Shown piece by piece: positions 31,733 to 40,513 of a stretch of DNA of 64,000 bases. The stretch is from Pseudomonas lini (lineage in GTDB: Bacteria > Pseudomonadota > Gammaproteobacteria > Pseudomonadales > Pseudomonadaceae), in contig NZ_JYLB01000011.1 in NCBI RefSeq assembly GCF_001042905.1, positions 1 to 64,000 on the forward strand. The letters run 5' to 3'. The notes beneath the pieces were generated by a model. The model was not told the origin of the DNA. It saw only the letters and a list, made by a program, of their open reading frames with translations, and searched no databases. The translations under genes were made by a program, and so were the position numbers. Position 1 is the stretch's first letter. Each line of letters begins with the position of its first letter.

Positions 31733-32860
31733 ATGATGCGACATCCACATGTCTGGATGGGCCTCCTGTTGTGGTCGATTTTCAGTCAGGCGCAAGCGGC
31801 CTGGACTGTGAATATGGCGCCTGGAGCGACTGAAATCAGTCACGCAGTATTCGATCTGCACATGACCATTTTCTGGATCTGTGTAGTGATCGGCATCATC
31901 GTCTTCGGCGCCATGTTCTGGTCGATGATGGTCCACCGCCGCTCTACCGGGCAGGTGGCCGCAAAATTTCATGAAAGCACCACCGTCGAAATTCTCTGGA
32001 CCATCGTGCCCCTGCTTATTCTGGTGGCCATGGCGGTCCCGGCAACCGCCACCCTGATCCAGATGTACGACAACACTGAGCCGGATATCGATATCCAGGT
32101 CACCGGTTACCAGTGGAAGTGGCACTACAAATACCTGGGTCAGGACGTCGAATTCTTCAGCAACCTGAGCACTCCCTCCGATCAAATCAACAACAAGGAA
32201 ACCAAGGGCGAGCATTACCTGCTGGAGGTCGACAAGCCGTTGGTGTTGCCGATCGGTGCCAAGGTGCGCTTTCTGGTGACCTCCGCCGACGTCATCCACT
32301 CCTGGTGGGTGCCGGCCTTCGCGGTCAAGCGCGATGCGATTCCGGGCTTCGTCAATGAATCCTGGACCCGTGTCGAAAAACCCGGCATCTACCGTGGCCA
32401 GTGCGCCGAGCTGTGCGGCAAGGACCACGGCTTCATGCCGATCGTGGTCGAGGTCAAGGAAAAGGCCGATTACGAAACCTGGCTGGGCGAGCGCAAGGCG
32501 GAAGCTGCGCAGCTCAAAGAGCTGACCAGCAAGGAATGGACCCTCGACGAACTCAAGGAGCGCGGCGACAAGGTCTATCACACCACCTGCGTGGCCTGTC
32601 ACCAGGCCGAAGGTCAGGGTCTGCCGCCGATGTTCCCGGCACTCAAAGGCTCGAAAATCGCCACCGGACCGATCAAGGATCACTTGAGCATCGTCTTCCA
32701 CGGCAAACCCGGCACCTCGATGGCAGCGTTTGGCAAGCAGCTCTCGGAAGTCGATATCGCAGCGGTCGTGACCTACGAACGTAACGCCTGGGGCAACAAT
32801 AAAGGCGACATGGTCACCCCTAAAGAAGTGCTGGAGCTGAAACAGGCGGAAAGCAAATGA
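31733..32860 (+). CDS. coxB: Cytochrome c oxidase subunit II with fused cytochrome c domain
   Basis: A 375-residue caa3-type subunit II. It has a signal peptide, two membrane helices, the CuA domain with Cys224 and Cys228 (CAELCGKDHGFMPI), and a C-terminal cytochrome c domain with CVACH from residue 286. It takes electrons from cytochrome c to the CuA centre in the periplasm. It is the first gene of the cox cluster; AAGGGGAA precedes the ATG. Confidence 0.96.
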   Translation: MMRHPHVWMGLLLWSIFSQAQAAWTVNMAPGATEISHAVFDLHMTIFWICVVIGIIVFGAMFWSMMVHRRSTGQVAAKFHESTTVEILWTIVPLLILVAMAVPATATLIQMYDNTEPDIDIQVTGYQWKWHYKYLGQDVEFFSNLSTPSDQINNKETKGEHYLLEVDKPLVLPIGAKVRFLVTSADVIHSWWVPAFAVKRDAIPGFVNESWTRVEKPGIYRGQCAELCGKDHGFMPIVVEVKEKADYETWLGERKAEAAQLKELTSKEWTLDELKERGDKVYHTTCVACHQAEGQGLPPMFPALKGSKIATGPIKDHLSIVFHGKPGTSMAAFGKQLSEVDIAAVVTYERNAWGNNKGDMVTPKEVLELKQAESK

Positions 32861-32942
32861 CCCGGTTAATTGCGCATGTAAGGAACCGCTCGGGGCATGA
32901 CGCCCCGGCCCGCCCAGCCCATCCGTTTGCAGGAGACAGGAC

Positions 32943-34535
32943 ATGACTGCTGTAGTCGATGACCATGTTCATACCGGCACCGCCCACGCCCACGGCCCCG
33001 CCAAAGGCCTGATGCGCTGGGTGCTGACCACCAACCACAAAGATATCGGCACGCTGTACCTGTGGTTTGCGTTCTCCATGTTCCTGCTGGGCGGCTCGTT
33101 CGCCATGGTGATTCGTGCCGAGCTGTTCCAGCCGGGACTACAAATCGTCCAGCCGGAATTCTTCAACCAGATGACCACCATGCATGGCCTGGTAATGGTG
33201 TTCGGTGCGGTGATGCCGGCCTTCGTCGGCCTCGCCAACTGGATGATCCCGTTGATGATCGGCGCGCCGGACATGGCCTTGCCGCGGATGAACAACTTCA
33301 GCTTCTGGCTGTTGCCGGCAGCGTTCCTGCTGCTGGTATCGACCCTGTTCACCCCCGGCGGCGGGCCGAACTTCGGCTGGACCTTCTATGCCCCGCTGTC
33401 GACGACCTACGCGCCGGAAAGCGTGACGTTCTTCATCTTCGCCATCCACTTGATGGGGATCAGTTCGATCATGGGGGCGATCAACGTGATCGCGACCATC
33501 CTCAACCTGCGCGCCCCCGGCATGACGCTGATGAAAATGCCACTGTTCGTCTGGACCTGGCTGATCACCGCATTCCTGCTGATCGCGGTGATGCCGGTAT
33601 TGGCCGGCTGCGTGACCATGATGCTGATGGACATCCACTTCGGCACCAGTTTCTTCAGTGCCGCCGGTGGCGGTGACCCGGTGTTGTTCCAGCACGTGTT
33701 CTGGTTCTTCGGGCACCCCGAGGTGTACATCATGATCCTGCCGGCCTTCGGTGCCGTCAGCTCGATCATTCCGGCCTTTTCGCGCAAGCCATTGTTCGGC
33801 TACACCTCGATGGTCTACGCCACGGCGAGTATTGCGTTCCTGTCGTTCATCGTCTGGGCGCACCACATGTTCGTGGTCGGCATTCCGCTGGTGGGCGAGT
33901 TGTTCTTCATGTACGCCACGCTGCTGATCGCGGTGCCCACCGGGGTCAAGGTGTTCAACTGGGCCAGCACCATGTGGCAAGGCTCGCTGACTTTCGAGAC
34001 GCCGATGCTGTTCGCCGTGGCGTTCGTCATCCTGTTCTCCATTGGCGGGTTCTCCGGGTTGATGCTGGCGATCGCCCCGGCGGACTTCCAGTACCAGGAC
34101 ACCTACTTCGTGGTCGCGCACTTCCACTATGTGCTGGTGCCGGGAGCGATCTTCGGGATCTTCGCCTCGGCCTACTACTGGATGCCGAAATGGACTGGCC
34201 ACATGTACGACGAAACCCTCGGCAAGCTGCACTTCTGGCTCTCGTTCATCGGCATGAACCTGGCGTTCTTCCCGATGCACTTCGTGGGCCTGGCGGGCAT
34301 GCCGCGGCGGATTCCGGACTACAACCTGCAGTTCGCCGACTTCAACATGGTGTCGTCGATCGGCGCGTTCATGTTTGGGGCCACGCAGATCTTCTTCCTG
34401 TTCATCGTGATCAAGACCATTCGTGGCGGCGAGCCGGCACCGGCCAAGCCGTGGGATGGCGCCGAAGGCCTGGAATGGAGCATTCCGTCGCCCGCGCCGT
34501 ATCACACCTTCACTACGCCGCCGGAAGTGAAATGA
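32943..34535 (+). CDS. coxA: Cytochrome c oxidase subunit I
   Basis: A 530-residue haem-copper oxidase core subunit with twelve hydrophobic helices. The binuclear centre segment VFWFFGHPEVYIMILP carries the CuB His and the crosslinked Tyr, and VWAHHMF and HFHYVLVPGAIFG give the other CuB and haem ligands. It reduces oxygen to water and pumps protons. AGGAGACAGG precedes the start. Confidence 0.97.
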   Translation: MTAVVDDHVHTGTAHAHGPAKGLMRWVLTTNHKDIGTLYLWFAFSMFLLGGSFAMVIRAELFQPGLQIVQPEFFNQMTTMHGLVMVFGAVMPAFVGLANWMIPLMIGAPDMALPRMNNFSFWLLPAAFLLLVSTLFTPGGGPNFGWTFYAPLSTTYAPESVTFFIFAIHLMGISSIMGAINVIATILNLRAPGMTLMKMPLFVWTWLITAFLLIAVMPVLAGCVTMMLMDIHFGTSFFSAAGGGDPVLFQHVFWFFGHPEVYIMILPAFGAVSSIIPAFSRKPLFGYTSMVYATASIAFLSFIVWAHHMFVVGIPLVGELFFMYATLLIAVPTGVKVFNWASTMWQGSLTFETPMLFAVAFVILFSIGGFSGLMLAIAPADFQYQDTYFVVAHFHYVLVPGAIFGIFASAYYWMPKWTGHMYDETLGKLHFWLSFIGMNLAFFPMHFVGLAGMPRRIPDYNLQFADFNMVSSIGAFMFGATQIFFLFIVIKTIRGGEPAPAKPWDGAEGLEWSIPSPAPYHTFTTPPEVK

Positions 34536-34560
34536 AACGCCTCGGTCTTGTGGGAATTCC

Positions 34561-34639
34561 TGTGGGAGCTGGCTTGCCTGCGATGCATGCGGCGCGGTGT
34601 GTCAGACATATCGCTATCGCGGGCAAGCCCGCTCCCACA
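34561..34639. repeat. REP doublet (GGGCTTGCCCGCGAT type), imperfect
   Basis: TGTGGGAGCTGGCTTGCCTG (34561-) and ATCGCGGGCAAGCCCGCTCC (34616-, to 34639) form an inverted pair with mismatches in the left arm. It sits inside the cox cluster between coxA and ctaG, 26 bases from each gene, so it may influence mRNA processing between them. Confidence 0.85.
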
Positions 34640-34664
34640 GGGTTCCGCGTAGAGGGCTCGTGCG

Positions 34665-35222
34665 ATGGCTGATTCGATTTCGATGAAAAAACTGGTCACC
34701 CGCCTGTTGCTGGTGGTGATAGCAATGTTTGTCTTCGGTTTTGCCCTGGTGCCGATCTACGACGTGATGTGCAAGGCGTTCGGCATCAATGGCAAAACCT
34801 CCGGGCAGTATGAAGGCGAGCAAACGGTCGACGCCTCGCGGCAGGTTCGCGTGCAGTTTCTGTCGACCAACGCCGCCGACATGACCTGGGATTTCTATCC
34901 CAAGGGCGACGAATTGGTTGCGCATCCGGGGGCGGTGAACGAGATGATTTTTATCGCCCACAACCCGACTGATCGCCCGATGAGCGCTCAGGCGGTGCCG
35001 AGCATCGCGCCCAGCAACGCAGCCGCGTACTTCCACAAGACCGAATGTTTCTGCTTTACCCAGCAAGTGCTGCAGCCCGGTCAGCGAATCGAGATGCCGG
35101 TACGGTTCATCGTTGACCGCGACATGCCCAAGGAAGTGAAGCACCTGACGCTGTCCTACACGCTGTTCGATATCACCGCGCGTCATCCGCCCGTGGCTGT
35201 TGCAGCAAGCACCGGCGGCTAG
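34665..35222 (+). CDS. ctaG: Cytochrome c oxidase assembly protein (Cox11/CtaG)
   Basis: A 185-residue protein with one N-terminal membrane helix and a periplasmic domain. It carries the copper-binding CFCF motif (HKTECFCFTQQ), plus the conserved Cys in PIYDVMCKAFG. Cox11 delivers copper to the CuB site of subunit I. The ATG at 34665 has a weak ribosome site; an ATG six codons later (34683) is a possible alternative start. Confidence 0.94.
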   Translation: MADSISMKKLVTRLLLVVIAMFVFGFALVPIYDVMCKAFGINGKTSGQYEGEQTVDASRQVRVQFLSTNAADMTWDFYPKGDELVAHPGAVNEMIFIAHNPTDRPMSAQAVPSIAPSNAAAYFHKTECFCFTQQVLQPGQRIEMPVRFIVDRDMPKEVKHLTLSYTLFDITARHPPVAVAASTGG

Positions 35223-35255
35223 GCGTTAAAGCGTGCCCGATAAGGAGAACAATAA

Positions 35256-36143
35256 ATGGCAACTCATGAACATTATTACGTTCCAGCCCAGAGCAAATGG
35301 CCGATTATCGCCACGTTCGGGATGCTGATCACAGTGTTCGGCCTGGGCACCTGGTTCAACGACCTGAAGGCTGCGCGTCCGGAATCCCATGGTCCATTGA
35401 TCTTTTTCGTCGGCAGCCTGTTGCTGGCCTACATGCTGTTCGGCTGGTTCGGTACGGTGATCAAGGAAAGTCGCCAAGGGTTGTACAGCGCACAGATGGA
35501 CCGCTCGTTCCGCTGGGGCATGAGCTGGTTCATTTTCTCGGAGGTGATGTTCTTCATCGCCTTTTTCGGTGCGCTGTTTTATGTGCGCAACATCACGGGC
35601 CCGGCACTGGGCGGTGAAGGCACCAAAGGCATCGCTCACATGCTGTGGCCAGCGTTTGAATTCACCTGGCCGCTGCTGAACAATCCGGACCCGAAACTCT
35701 TTCCTCCACCCAAGGAAGTCATCAGCCCTTGGGGCCTGCCGCTGCTCAATACCGTGCTGCTGGTGAGTTCCAGTGTCACGGTGACCATTGCTCACCATGC
35801 CTTGAAAAAAGGCCACCGCGGCGCACTGAAAATCTGGCTGGCACTGACCGTGTTGCTCGGTTGCGCGTTCCTCGGTTTCCAGGCCGAAGAATACCTGCAC
35901 GCCTACCACGAGCTGGGCCTGACTCTGGGTTCCGGCATCTACGGCGCGACCTTCTTCATGCTCACCGGTTTCCACGGCGCTCACGTGACCATGGGCACCA
36001 TCATTCTGTTCGTGATGCTGATGCGGGTCATGCGCGGGCACTTCGATGCCGACCATCAATTCGGCTTCGAGGCGGCGAGCTGGTACTGGCACTTCGTGGA
36101 TGTGGTGTGGATCGGTCTGTTCGTTTTCGTCTACGTGCTCTGA
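35256..36143 (+). CDS. coxC: Cytochrome c oxidase subunit III
   Basis: A 295-residue membrane protein with seven hydrophobic helices; WFIFSEVMFFIAFFGALFY contains the conserved Glu, and LTGFHGAHVTMG and FEAASWYWHFVDVVW are subunit III signatures. AAGGAGAA precedes the ATG. It is the last structural oxidase gene before a small convergent gene. Confidence 0.96.
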   Translation: MATHEHYYVPAQSKWPIIATFGMLITVFGLGTWFNDLKAARPESHGPLIFFVGSLLLAYMLFGWFGTVIKESRQGLYSAQMDRSFRWGMSWFIFSEVMFFIAFFGALFYVRNITGPALGGEGTKGIAHMLWPAFEFTWPLLNNPDPKLFPPPKEVISPWGLPLLNTVLLVSSSVTVTIAHHALKKGHRGALKIWLALTVLLGCAFLGFQAEEYLHAYHELGLTLGSGIYGATFFMLTGFHGAHVTMGTIILFVMLMRVMRGHFDADHQFGFEAASWYWHFVDVVWIGLFVFVYVL

Positions 36144-36159
36144 TCCTTGGCTCTCATGA

Positions 36160-36363
36160 CTACCAAGGCACGTGAGACACCAACTGGCCGCTGAAAAAAC
36201 CCCAGGCGATCAAGCCGACAGTGGTGGCGGCCAGCGCAACACGAACACTCAAGGCGATGACCAGGCGATTCGAGTGGCTGTCGTCCTTGACCAGAAAAAA
36301 CAGGCCGCTGAACAGGCTGACGACCGTGGCAATCAGCATCAGGACGATGGCTGCTTTGAGCAT
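36160..36363 (-). CDS. DUF2909 twin-transmembrane protein
   Basis: A 67-residue protein made of two membrane helices (residues 1-25 and 36-60) joined by a charged loop (KDDSHSNR). It corresponds to the small DUF2909 protein found in this place in Pseudomonas cox clusters, on the opposite strand. It may be an oxidase accessory protein, but no function is established. Confidence 0.82.
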   Translation of the reverse strand: MLKAAIVLMLIATVVSLFSGLFFLVKDDSHSNRLVIALSVRVALAATTVGLIAWGFFSGQLVSHVPW

Positions 36364-36433
36364 GGTGACACTCCGGGGGACAGGCGATGCATTTGAGTAT
36401 AGCTATCGCAACTACCGACTTTCAGGCGACGCC

Positions 36434-37174
36434 ATGAAACGCTTCCGGCCGGGCCTCGTGCCGACTCTGATGGTCGCGATGCTGCTGCCGTTGCTGGTGT
36501 CACTCGGGTTCTGGCAGTTGAGCCGGGGCGCGGAGAAAAGCGCGCTGCTGCAAAGCTACGCCGAGCGCCGGGCGGCCGAACCGATGGCCAGCACTGAACT
36601 GCAACACACCGAAGATCCGGCCTTCCGCCGGGTTCGCCTGCATGGCCAGTTCGATGCCGAACACAGTCTGCTGCTGGACAATCGTCAGCGCGACGGCAAG
36701 GTCGGGGTCGAGCTGCTGCAACCGTTTCAGGACCGGGCAACCGGGCTCTGGCTACTGGTCAATCGCGGCTGGTTGCCGTGGCCGGATCGGCGCACACCGC
36801 CGTCATTCACCACACCGACTCAGGCATTGAGCCTCGACGCCTGGGTCTACGTCTCCCCCGGCGCAACGTTCCAGTTGCACGCCGACCCAGACGCCACAAC
36901 CTGGCCACAACTGGTCACCGCCATTGAACCGGCCAGGCTCTGGGCGGCGCTTGGTCGTGACGGTTTCGCCTACGAATTACGCGCGCAAAGCGGTCCCGCG
37001 ACCTACCAGGCCGATTGGCCGGTGGTGGCCATGGGGCCGGAAAAACACTTGGCTTATGCCGTGCAGTGGTTCGCCCTGTCGATAGCCCTGCTCGGCCTTT
37101 ACCTCTATCTCGGCTGGCACAACGCAAAGGAGAAAAATAATGGGAGCGGCCATGAATCCACCCGGCATGTCTGA
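36434..37174 (+). CDS. SURF1-family oxidase assembly protein
   Basis: A 246-residue protein with the SURF1 topology: a membrane helix near each end (residues 8-27 and 213-232) and a periplasmic domain between. FWQLSRGAEKSALL and LLVNRGWLPW are the family's typical motifs. SURF1 helps haem A insertion into subunit I. The ATG at 36434 is chosen because a signal-anchor follows directly; the frame extends far upstream through the antisense of DUF2909. The 3' end overlaps the next gene by 35 bases. Confidence 0.9.
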   Translation: MKRFRPGLVPTLMVAMLLPLLVSLGFWQLSRGAEKSALLQSYAERRAAEPMASTELQHTEDPAFRRVRLHGQFDAEHSLLLDNRQRDGKVGVELLQPFQDRATGLWLLVNRGWLPWPDRRTPPSFTTPTQALSLDAWVYVSPGATFQLHADPDATTWPQLVTAIEPARLWAALGRDGFAYELRAQSGPATYQADWPVVAMGPEKHLAYAVQWFALSIALLGLYLYLGWHNAKEKNNGSGHESTRHV

Positions 37175-37733
37175 GGCGAAAACGCCGGTAAATCGTCGGC
37201 GCGGGCGCTTGCAGTTGTTACTGATCCTGTTGGGAGTGATCGGTCCGATGATCCTCGCCACCGGCATGTACAAATTGCAGTTCTGGGTGCCGGAGGGCCG
37301 CAGTTATCACGGTGAACTGATCGGCAACGGCCAGACCCGCGCCGACATCGGCGTACCGGCGCAAGAAGACCGCTGGCAGTTACTGGTGACGGCGCCCAAG
37401 GACTGTTCGGTGGACTGCCAGCAGCTGGTTTATCTGGCGCGGCAGATCCAGATCGGCCTCGGTCGCGATGCCTCCCGCGCCAGCCATGCGCTGGCCATCG
37501 CGCAGCCGCTGAACAGCGATTACGCGACTAAACTTCAACGCGAGTACCCGCAGTTGCAGCGCTATTCGCTGGACCCGCCGACCTACATCAAAGGCGCGCA
37601 GAGCAATGACACGCCGCACCTGTGGATCATCGACCCTCACGGCAATTTGGTGCTGCGCTACGACCCGACGGTGAAGGGCAAGGACCTGCTCAACGACCTG
37701 CGCCATTTGCTGAAACTGTCGAACATCGGATAA
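37140..37733 (+). CDS. Single-pass membrane protein with thioredoxin-like domain (cox cluster)
   Basis: A 197-residue protein with one N-terminal membrane helix (about 25-45) and a periplasmic domain. LLVTAPKDCSVDCQQLVYLARQ contains a CSVDC pair reminiscent of the CxxxC copper site of Sco proteins, and HLWIIDPHGNLVLRY resembles the end of a Sco fold. It matches the PA0111-type gene of Pseudomonas. AAGGAG precedes ATG 37140; ATG 37152 is also possible. It probably assists copper or thiol chemistry in oxidase assembly, by inference. Confidence 0.83.
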   Translation: MGAAMNPPGMSEAKTPVNRRRGRLQLLLILLGVIGPMILATGMYKLQFWVPEGRSYHGELIGNGQTRADIGVPAQEDRWQLLVTAPKDCSVDCQQLVYLARQIQIGLGRDASRASHALAIAQPLNSDYATKLQREYPQLQRYSLDPPTYIKGAQSNDTPHLWIIDPHGNLVLRYDPTVKGKDLLNDLRHLLKLSNIG

Positions 37734-37743
37734 GGGCATCGTC

Positions 37744-38823
37744 ATGGCCAAACCTGGATTTCGCCTCGCGCTGTTTGCCACCTTGCTGGCACTGATTGTG
37801 GTGTTGCTCGGCGCCTACACACGCCTGACCCATGCAGGCCTCGGCTGTCCGGACTGGCCCGGCTGCTACGGCTTTATCAGCGTGCCGAACAGCGAAGCCC
37901 AACTGGCCCATGCCGAACTGCATTTTCCCGATACGCCGGTAGAAGCCCACAAAGGCTGGAACGAGATGCTTCACCGCTACTTCGCCGGCACATTGGGCCT
38001 ATTGATCACGGTGCTGGCGGGCCGGGCCTGGACCCATCGTCATCACCCGGGGCAGCCGGTGAAATTACCGTTGTTCTTGCTGGTGGTGGTGTTCGCCCAA
38101 GCGGCGTTCGGCATGTGGACGGTGACGCTCAAGCTGTGGCCGCAAGTGGTCACCGGGCATTTGCTCGGCGGCTTTGCGACTTTGAGCCTGTTGTTTCTGC
38201 TGACCTTGCGCCTGTCCGGCGTGTTGCCGGCGCTGACCGTGCCACGGCGTTTGCAGCACTGGGCGACCGCCGGGTTGTTGCTGGTGATCCTGCAAATTGC
38301 CCTGGGTGGCTGGGTCAGTTCCAATTACGCGGCGGTGGCCTGCATCGACTTTCCGACCTGCCACGGGCAATGGCTGCCACCGGCTGATTTCGCCAACGGC
38401 TTTCACCTGACCCAACACATCGGCCCCAATTACCTGGGCGGGCAACTGGACAGCGATGCCCGCACCGCGATTCACCTGACTCATCGCATCGGCGCGTTAC
38501 TGGTCACCCTCGTTCTGCTCGGTCTGGCCTGGCAACTGAAGGTCGTTGGCATGACGCGCCTGGCCGCCATGGTGCTGATCGCCCTGGCCGCACAAATCAC
38601 CCTGGGCATCAGCAATGTGGTGTTCCACTTGCCACTACCGGTGGCCGTCGCCCACAACGCCGGTGGCGCAGCGCTGTTGCTGACGATGGTGCTGGTCAAT
38701 TATCACGCACGAACCAGTCTGGTTCGGGTCAAGCATCAGCCCCCAGTGCGTTGGCGTCTCAGCCTGCGTAAACACTCGGCCGGGCCCATAACAATAAAAG
38801 GAGAAATGCCATGGCGACCTTGA
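37744..38823 (+). CDS. ctaA: Haem A synthase
   Basis: A 359-residue membrane protein of the Cox15/CtaA family with eight hydrophobic helices. It oxidises the haem O methyl group to the formyl of haem A. The conserved LGAYTRLTHAGLGCPDWPGC opens the protein, and HRYFAGTLGL, HLLGGF and HRIGALL carry the haem-ligating histidines. It overlaps the cyoE start by 13 bases. Confidence 0.95.
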   Translation: MAKPGFRLALFATLLALIVVLLGAYTRLTHAGLGCPDWPGCYGFISVPNSEAQLAHAELHFPDTPVEAHKGWNEMLHRYFAGTLGLLITVLAGRAWTHRHHPGQPVKLPLFLLVVVFAQAAFGMWTVTLKLWPQVVTGHLLGGFATLSLLFLLTLRLSGVLPALTVPRRLQHWATAGLLLVILQIALGGWVSSNYAAVACIDFPTCHGQWLPPADFANGFHLTQHIGPNYLGGQLDSDARTAIHLTHRIGALLVTLVLLGLAWQLKVVGMTRLAAMVLIALAAQITLGISNVVFHLPLPVAVAHNAGGAALLLTMVLVNYHARTSLVRVKHQPPVRWRLSLRKHSAGPITIKGEMPWRP

Positions 38824-39710
38824 TCGGCGAACGTCACAGTCAGGCAATCTGGCGCGATTACCTGGAGCTGACCAAGCCGAAAGTGGTGGTGCTGATGCTC
38901 ATCACCTCGTTGGTCGGCATGTTTCTCGCGACGCGCGCCGGGGTGCCGTGGACGGTGCTGGTGTTCGGCAATCTGGGGATTGCCTTGTGTGCCGGCGGTG
39001 CGGCAACGGTCAACCATGTGGTGGACCGGCGCATCGATGCTGTCATGGCCCGGACCCACAAGCGGCCCTTGGCCGAAGGTCGGGTTTCTCCAACCGCTGC
39101 GCTGACTTTCGCTCTGGTGCTGGCAGTGCTCGGCCAGTCTTTGCTGCTGGCCTTCACCAACCCGTTGACGGCATGGCTGACCCTCGCATCCTTGCTCGGT
39201 TATGCGGTGGTTTACACCGGCTTCCTGAAACGCGCGACGCCGCAGAACATCGTCATCGGCGGCCTCGCTGGTGCGGCCCCGCCGCTGCTCGGCTGGACCG
39301 CCGCCACCGGTCATGTCAGCGCCGAACCGTTGCTGCTGGTGCTGATCATCTTCGCCTGGACCCCGCCGCACTTCTGGGCACTGGCGATTCATCGCAAAGA
39401 GGAATACGCCAAGGCTGACATTCCGATGTTGCCGGTGACCCATGGCGAGCACTACACCAAAGTCCACATCCTGCTTTATACCTTTGCGCTGCTGGCTGTC
39501 AGCCTGATGCCCTACGTAATCCACATGAGCGGCGTGCTCTACCTGATTTGTGCCCTCGCACTGGGCGCGAGGTTTCTGCAATGGGCCGTGGTGCTGTACC
39601 GTGGCACTCGGCCGCACGCGGCGATCAACACGTTCAAGTACTCTATTTACTACTTGTTCCTGCTGTTTATCGCGCTGCTCGTAGACCACTACTTACTGTT
39701 GAACCTATGA
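38811..39710 (+). CDS. cyoE: Protoheme IX farnesyltransferase (haem O synthase)
   Basis: A 299-residue UbiA-family prenyltransferase with nine hydrophobic helices, converting haem B to haem O for CtaA. The Asp-rich motif NHVVDRRIDAVMARTHKRPL and the second loop HRKEEYAKADIPMLPV are diagnostic. AAAGGAG precedes ATG 38811. The stop overlaps the sco start (ATGA). Also called ctaB. Confidence 0.96.
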   Translation: MATLIGERHSQAIWRDYLELTKPKVVVLMLITSLVGMFLATRAGVPWTVLVFGNLGIALCAGGAATVNHVVDRRIDAVMARTHKRPLAEGRVSPTAALTFALVLAVLGQSLLLAFTNPLTAWLTLASLLGYAVVYTGFLKRATPQNIVIGGLAGAAPPLLGWTAATGHVSAEPLLLVLIIFAWTPPHFWALAIHRKEEYAKADIPMLPVTHGEHYTKVHILLYTFALLAVSLMPYVIHMSGVLYLICALALGARFLQWAVVLYRGTRPHAAINTFKYSIYYLFLLFIALLVDHYLLLNL

Positions 39711-40342
39711 CTCGAACCCAGAAAACCGTCTTCATTCTCGTCGCCTTGATCGCGCTGATCCTGGGCCTGACCATTAATAAAGTACTGACCGGAAAAAACC
39801 AGGGCGACCCGACGGCACTGATCGATGCGGGGATCATCCTGTTGCCCCAAAGCCGTAACCTGCCAGACGTGAAGATGACCGATCAGGACGGTAAACCGGT
39901 GGCGGTCAACGAGCTGAAAGGCAAATGGAGCGTGTTGTTCTTCGGCTACACCTTCTGCCCGGACATCTGTCCGACCACCCTCGCCCAGCTGCGGCAGATC
40001 AAGAGCGAACTGCCGGCGGATGCTGTGGACAAGTTGCAGGTCGTTCTGGTCAGCGTCGACCCGAACCGCGACACGCCCAAGCAACTCAAGCAGTACCTGG
40101 GCTACTTCGATCCTCAGTTCATCGGGCTGACTGCATCCTCGGTCGAAGACATTCAGAAACTGGCCAATGCAGTGAGTATTCCGTTTATTCCGGCGGACAC
40201 CAGCAAGCCTAATTACACCGTCGACCACAGCGGCAACCTCGCGGTGATCGGGCCGGACGGGACTCAACGCGGATTTATTCGTGCACCGTTGAACAATCAG
40301 AAGCTGGTGGCGCAGTTGCCGGTGATGCTCAAGCGCGAATAA
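39707..40342 (+). CDS. Sco1/SenC-family copper chaperone
   Basis: A 211-residue membrane-anchored thioredoxin-fold protein that helps load the CuA site of subunit II. The copper-binding pair is Cys84 and Cys88 (CPDIC), and the later ligand His is in TVDHSGN. Start ATG overlaps the cyoE stop. It closes the cox cluster before a REP doublet and a terminator. Confidence 0.94.
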   Translation: MTRTQKTVFILVALIALILGLTINKVLTGKNQGDPTALIDAGIILLPQSRNLPDVKMTDQDGKPVAVNELKGKWSVLFFGYTFCPDICPTTLAQLRQIKSELPADAVDKLQVVLVSVDPNRDTPKQLKQYLGYFDPQFIGLTASSVEDIQKLANAVSIPFIPADTSKPNYTVDHSGNLAVIGPDGTQRGFIRAPLNNQKLVAQLPVMLKRE

Positions 40343-40356
40343 CCAACACGAAACCC

Positions 40357-40446
40357 TGTGGGAGCGGGCTTGCCCGCGATGACGGCCCGACATTCAACAT
40401 CTGTTTTGGAGCTGATGGCCCTATCGCGGGCAAGCCCGCTCCCACA
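40357..40446. repeat. REP doublet (GGGCTTGCCCGCGAT type)
   Basis: TGTGGGAGCGGGCTTGCCCG (40357-) and its complement, ending in GCTCCCACA at 40446, form an inverted pair with a 42-base loop, 15 bases after the sco stop. Confidence 0.92.
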
Positions 40447-40465
40447 AGGTCGGTGTTTCAGGCAA

Positions 40466-40498
40466 AAAAATGGGGCGCATTCAATGCGCCCCATTTTT
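40466..40498. terminator. Bidirectional terminator between sco and metQ
   Basis: AAAAATGGGGCGCAT and its exact complement ATGCGCCCCATTTTT enclose a three-base loop. A-run and T-run on both sides let it stop the rightward cox transcript and the leftward metNIQ transcript. Confidence 0.95.
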
Positions 40499-40513
40499 CG
40501 TTAAAGCTTCAAA

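Noticed and set aside
33138..34505. 455-codon frame antisense to coxA, and a similar 409-codon frame antisense to coxB (31715-32944)
   Set aside because: The translations are low-complexity His/Arg/Gln-rich shadows of highly biased codons in the oxidase genes.
39548..39706. 5' extension of the Sco gene inside cyoE
   Set aside because: The extension is out-of-frame cyoE sequence; the ATG at 39707 overlapping the cyoE stop gives the proper membrane anchor.
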